DNA of 64,000 nt from Methylomonas methanica (GTDB taxonomy: Bacteria; Pseudomonadota; Gammaproteobacteria; Methylococcales; Methylomonadaceae), in the NCBI GenBank assembly GCA_001644045.1, contig LUUF01000086.1, positions 1 through 64,000 on the forward strand. Reading direction: 5' to 3'. Under the pieces are notes generated by a model that saw nothing but the letters and a program-made list of their open reading frames with translations, searched no databases and had not been told where the DNA came from. This document shows positions 27,857 through 36,333 of the stretch, one piece after another (positions within the stretch are counted from its first letter, which is position 1; each line of letters starts with the position of its first letter). The position numbers were made by a program, and so were the translations under genes.

Positions 27857-28192
27857 TTAAATATTACCTGCCTTGAAGTGGCCCACGGCTTCTTCGGCAT
27901 GTTTGGTGGCCACTTCCGCATGATTTTGTTTGCCATGCGCTATGGATTCTTCCAGCGATTTTTTACCTGCGCTAATGTGCGCTTTAGCATCGCCGCTAGC
28001 CGCGCTTTCCGCTTTATCAACGTGAGCCAGGGCTTTTTCCGCGTGCTCCACCAGTTGTGGCGCATGACCGGCTTTACCGTGCGTTACCGCATGCTCGGCA
28101 TGTTTTAACGATTCGGCAGCATGTTCTTCGGCAAATACGCCGCTGCTGGCAATTAATAAGGCGCTGGCAATCAGCGCTACAGTAGTTTTCAT
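27857..28192 (-). CDS. SmbP-like small His-rich periplasmic metal-binding protein
   Basis: A 111-residue protein with a signal peptide (residues 1-21, ending VFAEEH) and a mature part that is almost entirely helical with His at near-heptad spacing: HAAESLKHAEHAVTHGKAGHA, LVEHAEKALAHVDKAE and NHAEVATKHAEEAVGHFKAG. This matches SmbP, the small metal-binding protein first described in Nitrosomonas europaea, which binds several copper or other divalent ions per molecule. A periplasmic metal buffer is the expected role and would make sense beside copper-rich methanotroph membranes. GGGGGAA precedes the ATG. Confidence 0.82.
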   Translation of the reverse strand: MKTTVALIASALLIASSGVFAEEHAAESLKHAEHAVTHGKAGHAPQLVEHAEKALAHVDKAESAASGDAKAHISAGKKSLEESIAHGKQNHAEVATKHAEEAVGHFKAGNI

Positions 28193-28682
28193 AATATTCC
28201 CCCTGGGAAATGGTTAGGTAAAGTCACTATTTAAAACCGAGTAATACCTTAATAGTTCATTTAGGGTTTGTAAGTCTGAATAAACTTAGGGATTTAGCGG
28301 TTTTAACAATACGAGATAATCCGTAATATCTGCTATATCGCCTAATTACTTAGTCAATTTATATGCCAGTTTTCAACTTGTTGTTTGCAAAGAAAAATAT
28401 AGATTTATAGGTAGGTTATGTGTTGGCTGGTCAGCAAAAGTTGTTGGCTTGGTGTTGGTATATCAGCTATTTCCTGGCTGGTGACGGGTAAGCCGGATGG
28501 CAATAAACGACTTGTTTTCTTCAAGAAACGCGATTTGGCTAATAAACGGCTTGATATTCAATTGTTTACATGGCTTTTGTGTGTAAGGCATATTCCGGTC
28601 ATATATAGGTGTGAATCTTGCTTAACTGTGGGTTGCTACGAGTGAGCTCCAGATAATTACAACCATCAATTAATCGATTCTT
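28193..28682. other. Divergent intergenic region, no gene seen
   Basis: About 490 AT-rich bases between the SmbP-like gene (minus) and the molybdenum hydroxylase operon (plus). It must hold both promoters. Frames in 28418-28645 lack a ribosome binding site and any protein-like pattern, so none is called. Confidence 0.5.
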
Positions 28683-29156
28683 ATGAGCAAATACACAGTC
28701 AACGTCAACGGTACCCAAAAGACCGTGGATGTTAATCCCGACACGCCCTTGTTGTGGGTGCTGCGCGATCATCTCAATCTGGTCGGTACCAAATTCGGCT
28801 GCGGGATAGGGCAGTGCGGTGCCTGTACCGTGCATATCGACGGTCAACCGACCCGGGCTTGTCTGACGCCGATTTCAAAAATCGGCCAAAGCCGGGTCAC
28901 CACGATAGAAGGCCTGCATCCCAGCGGCGAACACCCCTTGCAAAAAGTCTGGCAGGAACTGGACGTACCGCAATGCGGGTATTGCCAGGCCGGGCAGATC
29001 ATGACCGCCGCCGCGCTGTTGAAAAAAAATCCCCGTCCAACCGACGCCGAGATCGACGCCGAGCTGGCCGGCAATCTGTGCCGGTGCGGGACTTACTTAA
29101 GGATACGCACGGGCATACACCGCGCCGCTGAACTTACTGCCAAGGAGGCCGTATGA
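28683..29156 (+). CDS. [2Fe-2S] subunit of a molybdenum hydroxylase (IorA-like)
   Basis: A 157-residue protein with two [2Fe-2S] clusters. The plant-type motif [15 protein letters not shown] (near residue 39) with a later Cys in RACLTPI holds one; CGYCQAGQ and CRCGTY (near 98 and 136) hold the other. This arrangement is the small subunit of xanthine-dehydrogenase-family enzymes such as isoquinoline 1-oxidoreductase. It passes electrons from the molybdenum site to an external acceptor. The stop overlaps the start of the large subunit (ATGA), with AAGGAGG before it. No FAD subunit gene is present, again as in IorAB-type enzymes. Confidence 0.92.
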   Translation: MSKYTVNVNGTQKTVDVNPDTPLLWVLRDHLNLVGTKFGCGIGQCGACTVHIDGQPTRACLTPISKIGQSRVTTIEGLHPSGEHPLQKVWQELDVPQCGYCQAGQIMTAAALLKKNPRPTDAEIDAELAGNLCRCGTYLRIRTGIHRAAELTAKEAV

Positions 29157-31405
29157 ACGAATGTCTGTTGGAAAATGCCAGCCGCCGCGATTTCTTGCGC
29201 AAGTCCACGCTGGCCGGCGGCGGCTTGGTGTTGGGTTTTTATCTGAATGTGGCCGATAGCGCCGCCAAACGCGTCGCCAAACCGTCCACCATTTCGGAAA
29301 GCAGCGTATTTAAACCCAATGCTTTTATCCACATCGCGCCGACCGGCAAGGTGACCTTGATCAGCAAGCAGCCGGAGATAGGCCAAGGCATCAAGACCTC
29401 GCTGCCGATGGTGATCGCCGAGGAGCTGGAGGTGAATTGGCTGGATGTGCAAATCGTGCAGGGCGACCTGGATCCGATTTACGGTAGCCAAAGTGCCGGT
29501 GGTTCGCGCTCCACGCCGACCAACTACCAGGAGTTTCATAAGCTCGGTGCAACGGCCAGAACCATGCTGATCCTGGCGGCCGCCGAACTGCTGCGGGTAC
29601 CCGCAGCCGAACTGATCGCCAAGGACAGTGCGGTGCATCATCCGGCCAGCGGTAAACAGCTTAGCTATGGTCAACTGGTGGAAAAGGCGGTGACGATACC
29701 GGTGCCTGCGCCGGAATCCGTGAAACTGAAAGACCCCAAGGACTATAAATTGCTGGGTACACGGATCGGCGGGGTCGATAACCCCGGCGTCGTCACCGGC
29801 AAGCCTTTGTTCGGCATCGACGTGCAACTGCCGGGAATGTTGTATGCGACCTATCAAAAATGTCCGGCTTTCGGCGGCAAGGCGGTCAGCGCCAATCTGG
29901 ATAAAATCAAAGCGCTGCCCGGCGTCAAGCATGTCTTCATCGTCGAGGGCGGAACCAGTTTAAAAGGCTTGTTGCCCGGCGTGGCGATAGTCGCCGATTC
30001 CACCTGGGCGGCGTTCACGGCTCGCAAGCAACTGGAAGTGATCTGGGACGAAGGCCCGGCGGCCGTACAAAGCTGGGCCGGCTTTACCGCCAAGGCCAAG
30101 GAATTATCCGAGCAGGCCGGCGGCGAAGTGTTGCGTAACGACGGCGATGCTAAGCAAGCGCTGGACGATGCGGACAAAACCGTGGAGGCGGCATACAGCT
30201 ATCCGTTTATCTCCCATGCCAGCATCGAGCCGCAAAATTGCACCGCCTGGTTCAAGGACGGCGGCATCGAGATTTGGGCACCGACCCAAAACCCGGAAGC
30301 CGGGCAGAAGATCGTCACGGAAACCTTGGGTATTCCCAAGGAGAAAATCACGCTACATATCACCCGCAGCGGCGGCGGCTTTGGCCGGCGCTTGATTCCG
30401 GATTACATCGTCGAATCTGCGGCCATTGCCAAGCAAATCGGCGTGCCGGTCAAACTGACCTGGACCCGCGAAGATGATTTGCAACACGATCAATTCCGCG
30501 CCGGCGGCTTTCATTTCCTGAAAGGCGGTCTGGACGACAAGGGCAAGTTGATCGCCTGGCATAATCATTTCGTCACCTTTGCGCATAAAGTGGTGAAGGA
30601 CGGCAAGGACACCCTGGAACTGGGCAGCGGCGCCAATCTGTCCGGCGACGAGTTTCCAGGCCGCTGGGTGGAAAACTGCCTGCTGGAGCAAACGCCGCTG
30701 GAATGCAATATTCCGATGGGGCCTTGGCGGGCGCCGCGCAGCAACGTGTTGGCCTGGGTGTTCCATAGCTTCATCGACGAACTGGCGCATGCCGCCGGTC
30801 GCGATCCGTTGGCGTTCCGTTTGGAAATCTTGGGCGACAAAGGCTTTATTCCTGGCACCGGCCAGCAAGGCATTCCTTACGATGTGAACCGGATGAAGCA
30901 TGTGTTGCAGCATGTGGCCGAAAAAGCCGACTGGGGCAAGAAGACTTTTCCGCGCGGCCAAGGGCAGGGCATAGCCTTTCATTTCAGCCATCTGGGTTAC
31001 ATCGCCCAGGTCGCGGAAGTCACCGTGTCCAAGGACGGTAAGCTCAAGGTCGATAGAGTGGTCGTCTCTACCGACATCGGCGCGCAAATCGTCAATCTCA
31101 GCGGCGCGGAAAATCAGGTGCAGGGCTCGGTCATCGATGGTCTGGGGGCATTGATGTTCCAGGAATTGAACATCGAAAAAGGCCGGATCGTGCAAAGCAA
31201 TTTCGGCGATTATCCGATGATCCGCATCGCCGATGCGCCCACCCGCGTGGATGTGCATTTTCTGAAAACCGATTATCCAGTTACCGGTCTGGGTGAGCCG
31301 GCGCTGCCGCCGTTGGCGCCGGCGGTGTGCAATGCGATATTCGCCGCGACCGGCGTGCGGGTCCGGCAATTGCCGCTATTGCGCACCGATTTGAGCTGGA
31401 GTTGA
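29153..31405 (+). CDS. Molybdopterin-binding subunit of a molybdenum hydroxylase (IorB-like)
   Basis: A 750-residue protein with a Tat signal ([21 protein letters not shown], residues 8-28), so the holoenzyme is probably exported folded with its cofactors. Two aldehyde oxidase/xanthine dehydrogenase domains follow; [43 protein letters not shown] and [17 protein letters not shown] contain the Mo-site loops and the catalytic Glu of the C-terminal G-x-G-E motif. Family members hydroxylate N-heterocycles or oxidise aldehydes using water; the substrate here is unknown. The operon continues with XdhC and MocA, which finish the cofactor. Confidence 0.92.
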   Translation: MNECLLENASRRDFLRKSTLAGGGLVLGFYLNVADSAAKRVAKPSTISESSVFKPNAFIHIAPTGKVTLISKQPEIGQGIKTSLPMVIAEELEVNWLDVQIVQGDLDPIYGSQSAGGSRSTPTNYQEFHKLGATARTMLILAAAELLRVPAAELIAKDSAVHHPASGKQLSYGQLVEKAVTIPVPAPESVKLKDPKDYKLLGTRIGGVDNPGVVTGKPLFGIDVQLPGMLYATYQKCPAFGGKAVSANLDKIKALPGVKHVFIVEGGTSLKGLLPGVAIVADSTWAAFTARKQLEVIWDEGPAAVQSWAGFTAKAKELSEQAGGEVLRNDGDAKQALDDADKTVEAAYSYPFISHASIEPQNCTAWFKDGGIEIWAPTQNPEAGQKIVTETLGIPKEKITLHITRSGGGFGRRLIPDYIVESAAIAKQIGVPVKLTWTREDDLQHDQFRAGGFHFLKGGLDDKGKLIAWHNHFVTFAHKVVKDGKDTLELGSGANLSGDEFPGRWVENCLLEQTPLECNIPMGPWRAPRSNVLAWVFHSFIDELAHAAGRDPLAFRLEILGDKGFIPGTGQQGIPYDVNRMKHVLQHVAEKADWGKKTFPRGQGQGIAFHFSHLGYIAQVAEVTVSKDGKLKVDRVVVSTDIGAQIVNLSGAENQVQGSVIDGLGALMFQELNIEKGRIVQSNFGDYPMIRIADAPTRVDVHFLKTDYPVTGLGEPALPPLAPAVCNAIFAATGVRVRQLPLLRTDLSWS

Positions 31406-31448
31406 TATGGCTAGTACAATCGCCGGCAGACCCGCATGCGAGTAAATC

Positions 31449-32567
31449 ATGGCCAATAAAATCAATCATCTGCTCGAAGCCTACCGGCAACTGCAACGCG
31501 ACCAGCAGGACAGCGTGCTGGCGACTATTATCGAAACCTTTGGCTCGACTTACCAAAAGGCCGGCGCGCGGATGCTGATTACCCAAACCGGCGAATTGGT
31601 CGGTTTGCTGGGCGGCGGCTGCTTCGAGCGGGACTTGCTGGAGCAGGCCGCTTCGGTGTTCGAAACCGGCCATGCCAAAACGCTGTTTTACGATATGCGC
31701 TCCGGGGAAGACGCGATCTGGGGTTTGGGGCTGGGTTGTAACGGCGCGGTTAGGGTGTTGTTGCAGTTATTAAAAGCCGAGCAGGATTTCAGCCCGTTGA
31801 ATCTGCTGGTCGAAGCCGCCGAAACCCAGGCTCATGGGGTATTGGTGACAGTGTTCGATTCGGGGCATGCGGATTTTCCGTCCGGCCGCAGCCAGTTCCT
31901 GCCGGCCGCTATCGTCGGCGAGCAGCCAATTTTGCCCAGCGCGCCGTTTCCATTTTCCACGGCGGCGCTGCAAACGGCCTTGCAACAAAAACCGCGCATC
32001 GAAACGCATCTGCTTGACGGCCAGGAAATCAAAGCCTTTTACGACCCGGTGCAACCGCCCTGGCAGTTGCTGATATTCGGCGCTGGCGCCGACGCGATAC
32101 CGCTGGTAAATTGCGCCAAGTCCCTGGGTTGGCGCGTGACCTTGGTCGATCACCGGCCAGCGCACATCAAACCGGAGCGTTTTCCATTGGCCGATCAGCT
32201 TTTGCATCTGACCCCGGAACAGGTCGCAGCGCAACTGGATTTGCATCGCTTCAACGCGATAATGATGATGACCCACAACGTCGAATACGACCAACGCTAC
32301 CTGCAAGCCGTCGTGCATTGCCGGGTGCCTTTTATCGGCTTGCTGGGGCCGGCGCATCGCAAACAGCGGCTATTGCAAAGCCTGGGCGACGATGCCGTGC
32401 TAATCAACGAGCGGGTATTCGGCCCGGTAGGACTGGACATCGGCGCGCAAACTCCAGAAGAGATTGCGCTGTCTATCGTGGCCGGAATCCATGCCCATCT
32501 CAACGGCCGTAGCGGCGTGCAACTTGGCAATGAAGTAGTCTCCATCCAGCATGCATGCAGCCATTGA
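31449..32567 (+). CDS. XdhC-family molybdenum cofactor insertion/sulfuration protein
   Basis: A 372-residue protein with the XdhC/CoxI N-terminal domain (about 1-80; SVLATIIETFGSTYQKAGARML, GLLGGGCFERDLLEQA) and a C-terminal Rossmann domain (LLIFGAGADAIPLVNCAKSLGWRVTLVDHRPAHIK). XdhC proteins bind the molybdenum cofactor, help sulfurate it and hand it to xanthine-dehydrogenase-family enzymes. It starts 43 bp after the IorB-like gene and overlaps the MocA-like gene by 17 bp, so it most likely matures the enzyme encoded just upstream. Confidence 0.9.
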   Translation: MANKINHLLEAYRQLQRDQQDSVLATIIETFGSTYQKAGARMLITQTGELVGLLGGGCFERDLLEQAASVFETGHAKTLFYDMRSGEDAIWGLGLGCNGAVRVLLQLLKAEQDFSPLNLLVEAAETQAHGVLVTVFDSGHADFPSGRSQFLPAAIVGEQPILPSAPFPFSTAALQTALQQKPRIETHLLDGQEIKAFYDPVQPPWQLLIFGAGADAIPLVNCAKSLGWRVTLVDHRPAHIKPERFPLADQLLHLTPEQVAAQLDLHRFNAIMMMTHNVEYDQRYLQAVVHCRVPFIGLLGPAHRKQRLLQSLGDDAVLINERVFGPVGLDIGAQTPEEIALSIVAGIHAHLNGRSGVQLGNEVVSIQHACSH

Positions 32568-33177
32568 TAATGTTTATGCCGTCATCCTGGCGGCCGGCGC
32601 TTCCAGCCGGATGGGTAGCCCCAAACAATTACTGATCTGGCAAGATCGTCCATTACTGACGCATGCGCTTGCCAATGCCCAAGCTGTTTTGGCGGAGCGG
32701 ATCGTGGTGGTGTTGGGGGCTAATGCCGAGGCGATAAAAACCGCTATCGATCTGAATGACGTAAGTGTGGCGCTGAATCCGGACTGGGCGTACGGCATGG
32801 CTGGTTCGATTCGAGCAGGTATTGAAGCATTGCCGGCCACGGCCGGCGCGGTGTTGTTGATGCTGTGCGACCAACCCCTGATTAACGCCGCACATCTGCA
32901 AAACCTGGTGCAGGCCTGGCAACACGCGCCGGAGCGCATCGTGGTGAGCCAGTACGCGGAGTCGTTCGGCGTGCCGGCGGTGTTTCCGGCGGCGTTTTTT
33001 GCGCAGCTAGCCGGTTTAACTGGCGATCGCGGAGCCAAGCCCTTGTTGATGCAATTCGAGGAATCGCTGGTAAACGTGCCGTTCCGGGAAGCGGAGCTGG
33101 ATATCGATACGCAAGGCGATTACCTGCGTTTGCATGCGCATAAAACAGGTGCAGCCGATGATTGCGGAACCGCTTGA
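32551..33177 (+). CDS. MocA-like molybdenum cofactor cytidylyltransferase
   Basis: A 208-residue nucleotidyltransferase with the signature VILAAGASSRMGSPKQLLIWQDRPLL near the N-terminus and LLMLCDQPLINAAHL in the middle, as in MocA/MobA-related enzymes. MocA adds CMP to molybdopterin to make the MCD cofactor used by xanthine-dehydrogenase-family enzymes. Together with XdhC it completes the maturation module for the IorAB-like enzyme. It overlaps the XdhC gene by 17 bp and the following peptidase gene by about 20 bp. Confidence 0.88.
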   Translation: MHAAIDNVYAVILAAGASSRMGSPKQLLIWQDRPLLTHALANAQAVLAERIVVVLGANAEAIKTAIDLNDVSVALNPDWAYGMAGSIRAGIEALPATAGAVLLMLCDQPLINAAHLQNLVQAWQHAPERIVVSQYAESFGVPAVFPAAFFAQLAGLTGDRGAKPLLMQFEESLVNVPFREAELDIDTQGDYLRLHAHKTGAADDCGTA

Positions 33178-33712
33178 CGACTACTTGCCGAGGATACACT
33201 GGATATTTGTCGAGTTGGGTATTCCGGAGGAACTGCCATCAGCCAGAGGCTTGGAATTATGTCGCGAGCCGACCGAATTGGTCGTCGCTGAAACCACGCC
33301 ACAAGGTAGGGAGTTTTATCTCACAGCGGTTGCAGCTGCCGACTGGCAAGCACTGAAACGGGCCGCCGCCGAGGATGGTATCGTGTTGCTGATGGTCTCG
33401 GCCTTTCGCAGCGTGGATTATCAAGCCGACATTATTCGGCGCAAGCTCGAGAAAGGCCAAACTATCGATGAGATTTTACGCGTCCTGGCACCGCCCGGTT
33501 ACAGCGAGCACCATAGCGGTCGTGCTATCGATATAGGCAGCGACGATTGTCCGGAGCTGGGCGAACAGTTCGAAAATACCCGCGCGTTCCGTTGGCTAGC
33601 AAGCAACGCACAGCGCTTTCAATTCTTTCTATCATTCCCGCGCGATAACCGGTTTGGGTATGTTTACGAACCCTGGCATTGGTGTTATCGGGGGGATTCC
33701 GGAAATTATTGA
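33158..33712 (+). CDS. VanY-type D-alanyl-D-alanine carboxypeptidase
   Basis: A 184-residue protein from the ATG at 33158, which has AGGTG six bases upstream; an in-frame ATG at 33134 lacks such a site and would deepen the overlap with the mocA-like gene. The zinc peptidase M15B (VanY) motifs are clear: VSAFRSVDYQADII, PGYSEHHSGRAIDIG (His and Asp ligands) and PWHWCYRG (third His). These enzymes trim D-Ala from peptidoglycan stem peptides. No signal peptide is visible with either start, which is unusual for a cell-wall enzyme. It seems to be a passenger at the end of the molybdenum hydroxylase operon. Confidence 0.82.
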   Translation: MIAEPLDDYLPRIHWIFVELGIPEELPSARGLELCREPTELVVAETTPQGREFYLTAVAAADWQALKRAAAEDGIVLLMVSAFRSVDYQADIIRRKLEKGQTIDEILRVLAPPGYSEHHSGRAIDIGSDDCPELGEQFENTRAFRWLASNAQRFQFFLSFPRDNRFGYVYEPWHWCYRGDSGNY

Positions 33713-33951
33713 CGCCAAAATAGTGGGCCAGCGATAACCCCTCGTTCTCGCTGGCTCTCAAACCCGGTAATGTGTAAGCCTGTAGGGCGTCAATAGGCGA
33801 TAGCCGTATTGCGCCGCATGTTGGCTTTTAATCATTCGGCGCACTACGCGGATTCATCGATTCTTGCAAGTCTCGGCGCCATTCGGTTATCGCTTATAGC
33901 GTTGCGCACAAGGCGTATAAGCTCGCGCATGCGGTCTTCTGGGCGTCGCCA

Positions 33952-33991
33952 CAAGGCTTTTTGCTTTAGGATAAGCCCACAAAGCCTTGCG
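33952..33991. repeat. 40-bp palindromic repeat, copy A
   Basis: Begins CAAGGCTTTTT and ends CAAAGCCTTGCG, so the ends can pair as a hairpin. A second 40-bp copy with the same ends and a diverged middle lies at 34099-34138. An isolated half-like GAGCCTTGTGGGC is at 34003-34015. Confidence 0.6.
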
Positions 33992-34098
33992 AATTAACCC
34001 AAGAGCCTTGTGGGCAACGCGATTTCACTCGCCAGATCGGCAAAACACCTTGATAACAACGCATTTGAGCTTGATCAGGCGGTGTTTCGCCATCGTCG

Positions 34099-34138
34099 CA
34101 AGGCTTTTTACGTTGCGGACAAGCTTCAAAGCCTAGCG
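34099..34138. repeat. 40-bp palindromic repeat, copy B
   Basis: Same length and ends as copy A (CAAGGCTTTTT ... CAAAGCCTAGCG) with a different loop, 147 bp away. Conservation of the arms with loss of the loop indicates that the folded structure or the ends are what matters. Confidence 0.6.
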
Positions 34139-34483
34139 GGCAATGCAAATTCGTATAACCGGACGGCAAAATGCCTTACCCGCAACGTCTTTTGGTTTGC
34201 GTTCAAGCGAACGCCGCTATAGCGAATAGCAAATTGCGATTAACGCTCGCCTCCAAGGCTTGCGATTGGGGGGACATCCCTATCCCTCGCCGAAAATTGC
34301 ACCAAGGACAGTCCAATTGTTCAGGAATTGGATGTAGTTGATCCAGATATAGCTGGTGTTCTTAGACTGCTGTCGGTCGATTTCAGGCCTTCGAGGTTGA
34401 TTAATGAATGGCTGATTTGTGTCATAAATTGCTCGTTCGATGTCCAAGGTAAGCGACACCGGAGCCAGATTGGGCGGATAGCA

Positions 34484-34526
34484 CCAACACTGGTCATGAA
34501 AATGGCAAAGCCATGATCTGTGTTGG
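34484..34526. repeat. 43-bp inverted repeat downstream of the HEPN gene
   Basis: CCAACAC...TCATG (34484-34498) pairs with CATGA...GTGTTGG (34512-34526), 15-bp arms with three central mismatches, around a 13-nt loop. It lies 55 bases beyond the stop of the minus-strand HEPN gene and may end its transcript or mark an element boundary. Confidence 0.5.
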
Positions 34527-34581
34527 CGTCCGCTTGACCTAACAGTAAGACAGGCGCCGATGTAATAGATGGTAAAATGAA

Positions 34582-35571
34582 TTACGAACTCTGGTATTCA
34601 TTGGCTGCTTCGATGAATGTTTTTCCATTGAATATCATTTCGGCGAATATGTGGTCGATCTTTTTGGGGGCGGAATCAATGTGCTCAACAGCCCAATCTG
34701 CCCCATATAAGATGGCAAAGATTTGCCTCAGATATTCGTCTAGTGTTTTGGAGATGTGTGGGAGTTGTTCAATTGTCTTTTTGTTAATTGAGTCGCCGTG
34801 CGTTAACTTTGATCTCACGCCATAGGCTGCCTTTATTTCTTTAAAAACCTTAGCCTTGTCGTGCCCAAAACTTCCAAGAAAGAATGCGGTTCGTTCTGAT
34901 AACTTGTGGGAGAGTTCTGCAGCGTCGGTGGAAAAGAGCGTTTCCAAGGCACTGCAGTAGTGGGCGATCCGGAACGCTAGGTTTCTGGATGTTGTTGCGC
35001 TGTGAATAAAGTGCAGCGCCCTTGCACTTCTTAGGTATTCTTTCTCCATGAAGAAGTCAAACTCGCCTGAGTTCTCCGCATGAAGTCTCTCCTCAATTTT
35101 GTGGTTCAAGTCTCGCCAGTTATTTAGCTCCTCAATGCTAAACATTATTGGTTCAATCTCGCCGTTTGCTAACAATGTTCTTTGAGCTAGAAAATTGTTG
35201 GAGTACTCCCGGTCTTTTTGTGACCAGTCCTTTATAAGGTAGGCGGCGTCGCATTCCATGCAGTGATCTTTGAGAATCCATGCGGTTCTGAATAGATTCT
35301 TTATCCAAAGTAGTAGGACGAGAAGGAATTGTGCGGTGTCCAGCTCATGGAGTTCTTGCTCGTCGAACTCGCAGAATACAATTGACTCCTGTTGTGTCAG
35401 ATGGTCATATTCGATTTGACCAATGATGCGGAAGAGATTCCTTGAGAGGATTTTGCTCTTGATGCGCGGATTGTTGGTGATATTAATTCCGGGCAAAAGC
35501 TCAAACGGTTCCTGCAATTGGCCAGAGATAGTTAGATTTCTGAAACTTGTGACAAAAAGGATTTTCTTCAA
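34582..35571 (-). CDS. HEPN (Apea-like) domain protein of unknown function
   Basis: A 329-residue soluble protein, visibly more AT-rich than its neighbours. The C-terminal half has the Apea-like HEPN pattern: AFRIAHYCSALETLFSTDAAELSHKLSERTAFFLG followed by YGVRSKLTHGDS, where R-x4-H is the HEPN RNase motif. HEPN proteins of this kind occur in toxin-antitoxin and phage-defence settings. The only start before an in-frame stop is a TTG at 35569-35571, with the next ATG over 100 codons in, so the start is uncertain or the gene has lost its original 5' end. No partner nucleotidyltransferase or antitoxin gene is next to it. Confidence 0.65.
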   Translation of the reverse strand: MKKILFVTSFRNLTISGQLQEPFELLPGINITNNPRIKSKILSRNLFRIIGQIEYDHLTQQESIVFCEFDEQELHELDTAQFLLVLLLWIKNLFRTAWILKDHCMECDAAYLIKDWSQKDREYSNNFLAQRTLLANGEIEPIMFSIEELNNWRDLNHKIEERLHAENSGEFDFFMEKEYLRSARALHFIHSATTSRNLAFRIAHYCSALETLFSTDAAELSHKLSERTAFFLGSFGHDKAKVFKEIKAAYGVRSKLTHGDSINKKTIEQLPHISKTLDEYLRQIFAILYGADWAVEHIDSAPKKIDHIFAEMIFNGKTFIEAANEYQSS

Positions 35572-35738
35572 GACTATGTCTCTTCTGCCTGATCTGTAGG
35601 CGGCCTAACTAGTCATAAAATTGCTGCCATTGAATCAGATTAAATAATAGGCGGCAACGGGCCGATGACCGAGAGGCTCTGGCCGCAAATACGTGATAAA
35701 ACGGCGATAACGTCCTTGTTGTCGCTGATTAGGCTGCT

Positions 35739-36170
35739 TTAAACCTCGGCGCTGCTCAACCACAGATCGTGCTTGTTGCACAGGCTCAAGGCGTAAACGG
35801 TGCCGCTGTATCCGACCAGACTGAATTCGGAAATGGCCGCGGGGTCTTTGCTGGGGTCGAACAGGCGTTCGTTCAGGAATTTGTAGTCTTTATCCAGCAG
35901 TACGTGTTTGACGATGTAATGCTCGTAGCCTTTGACTTCGTGCGGCGTGGTGATTTTGACGGTGGCTTTGCCGTCGGCTTTAACGACTTCAATCACCGGC
36001 AGATGCGTCGCGGCTTTGCCGGCCCAGCGGCCTTGCGCATCCTTGGTATAAAACACATCGCCCGGCGGTGTGGGTTGTTTGCCGGCTTCGGCGGCCTGGG
36101 CCAGGGTGGGGGCAATGACGCTTACCGCCGCACCGGCGGCACTCAATCGAATAAAATCGCGACGTTCCAT
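35739..36170 (-). CDS. Tat-exported superoxide-reductase-like (desulfoferrodoxin family) protein
   Basis: A 143-residue protein with a twin-arginine signal (ERRDFIRLSAAGAAVSVIAP, residues 2-21). The mature domain matches the class II superoxide reductase (neelaredoxin) fold: ATHLPVIEV, TPHEVKGYEHYIV and SLCNKHDLW. All five expected iron ligands are present: His56, His77, His84, Cys131 and His134. The usual Glu-Lys before the first His (E-K-H-x-P), which aids catalysis, is replaced by Ala-Thr. It may therefore be a slow superoxide reductase or a related redox/thiosulfate-type binding protein. AAGGA precedes the ATG. It stands alone between an AT-rich patch and an RND pump. Confidence 0.78.
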   Translation of the reverse strand: MERRDFIRLSAAGAAVSVIAPTLAQAAEAGKQPTPPGDVFYTKDAQGRWAGKAATHLPVIEVVKADGKATVKITTPHEVKGYEHYIVKHVLLDKDYKFLNERLFDPSKDPAAISEFSLVGYSGTVYALSLCNKHDLWLSSAEV

Positions 36171-36333
36171 GAAAATTCCTTGTTATGGGTTAAATTTGCT
36201 TGCCACTGAGTGAAGCACAGTGTGGCTTGCTCAGCAGCGGGTGTTGAGCCGGGTTTTCTTATCCAGTCAATGCAGGATAAAACGTTCGCGCGGCGGCTCC
36301 GGCTCGACAGACCGCGCGACGCGTTGAAATGTA

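Larger units (their letters stand above)
33713..34581. other. Long non-coding stretch with palindromic repeats
   Basis: Nearly 870 bases without a supported gene. It starts with phrases such as CGATAGCCGTATTGCGCCGCATG that resemble dispersed repeats of other proteobacteria, continues with two copies of a 40-bp palindrome, and ends with a 43-bp hairpin next to the AT-richer HEPN gene. The composition and repeats suggest an accessory patch rather than core sequence. Confidence 0.55.

Noticed and set aside
28418..28645. Possible small membrane protein on the plus strand
   Set aside because: No ribosome binding site and no protein-like residue pattern; it lies in an AT-rich promoter region.
33952..34138. 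Short CRISPR array or integron attC sites
   Set aside because: Only two palindromic copies with unequal interior, no regular spacers, no cas or integrase genes.
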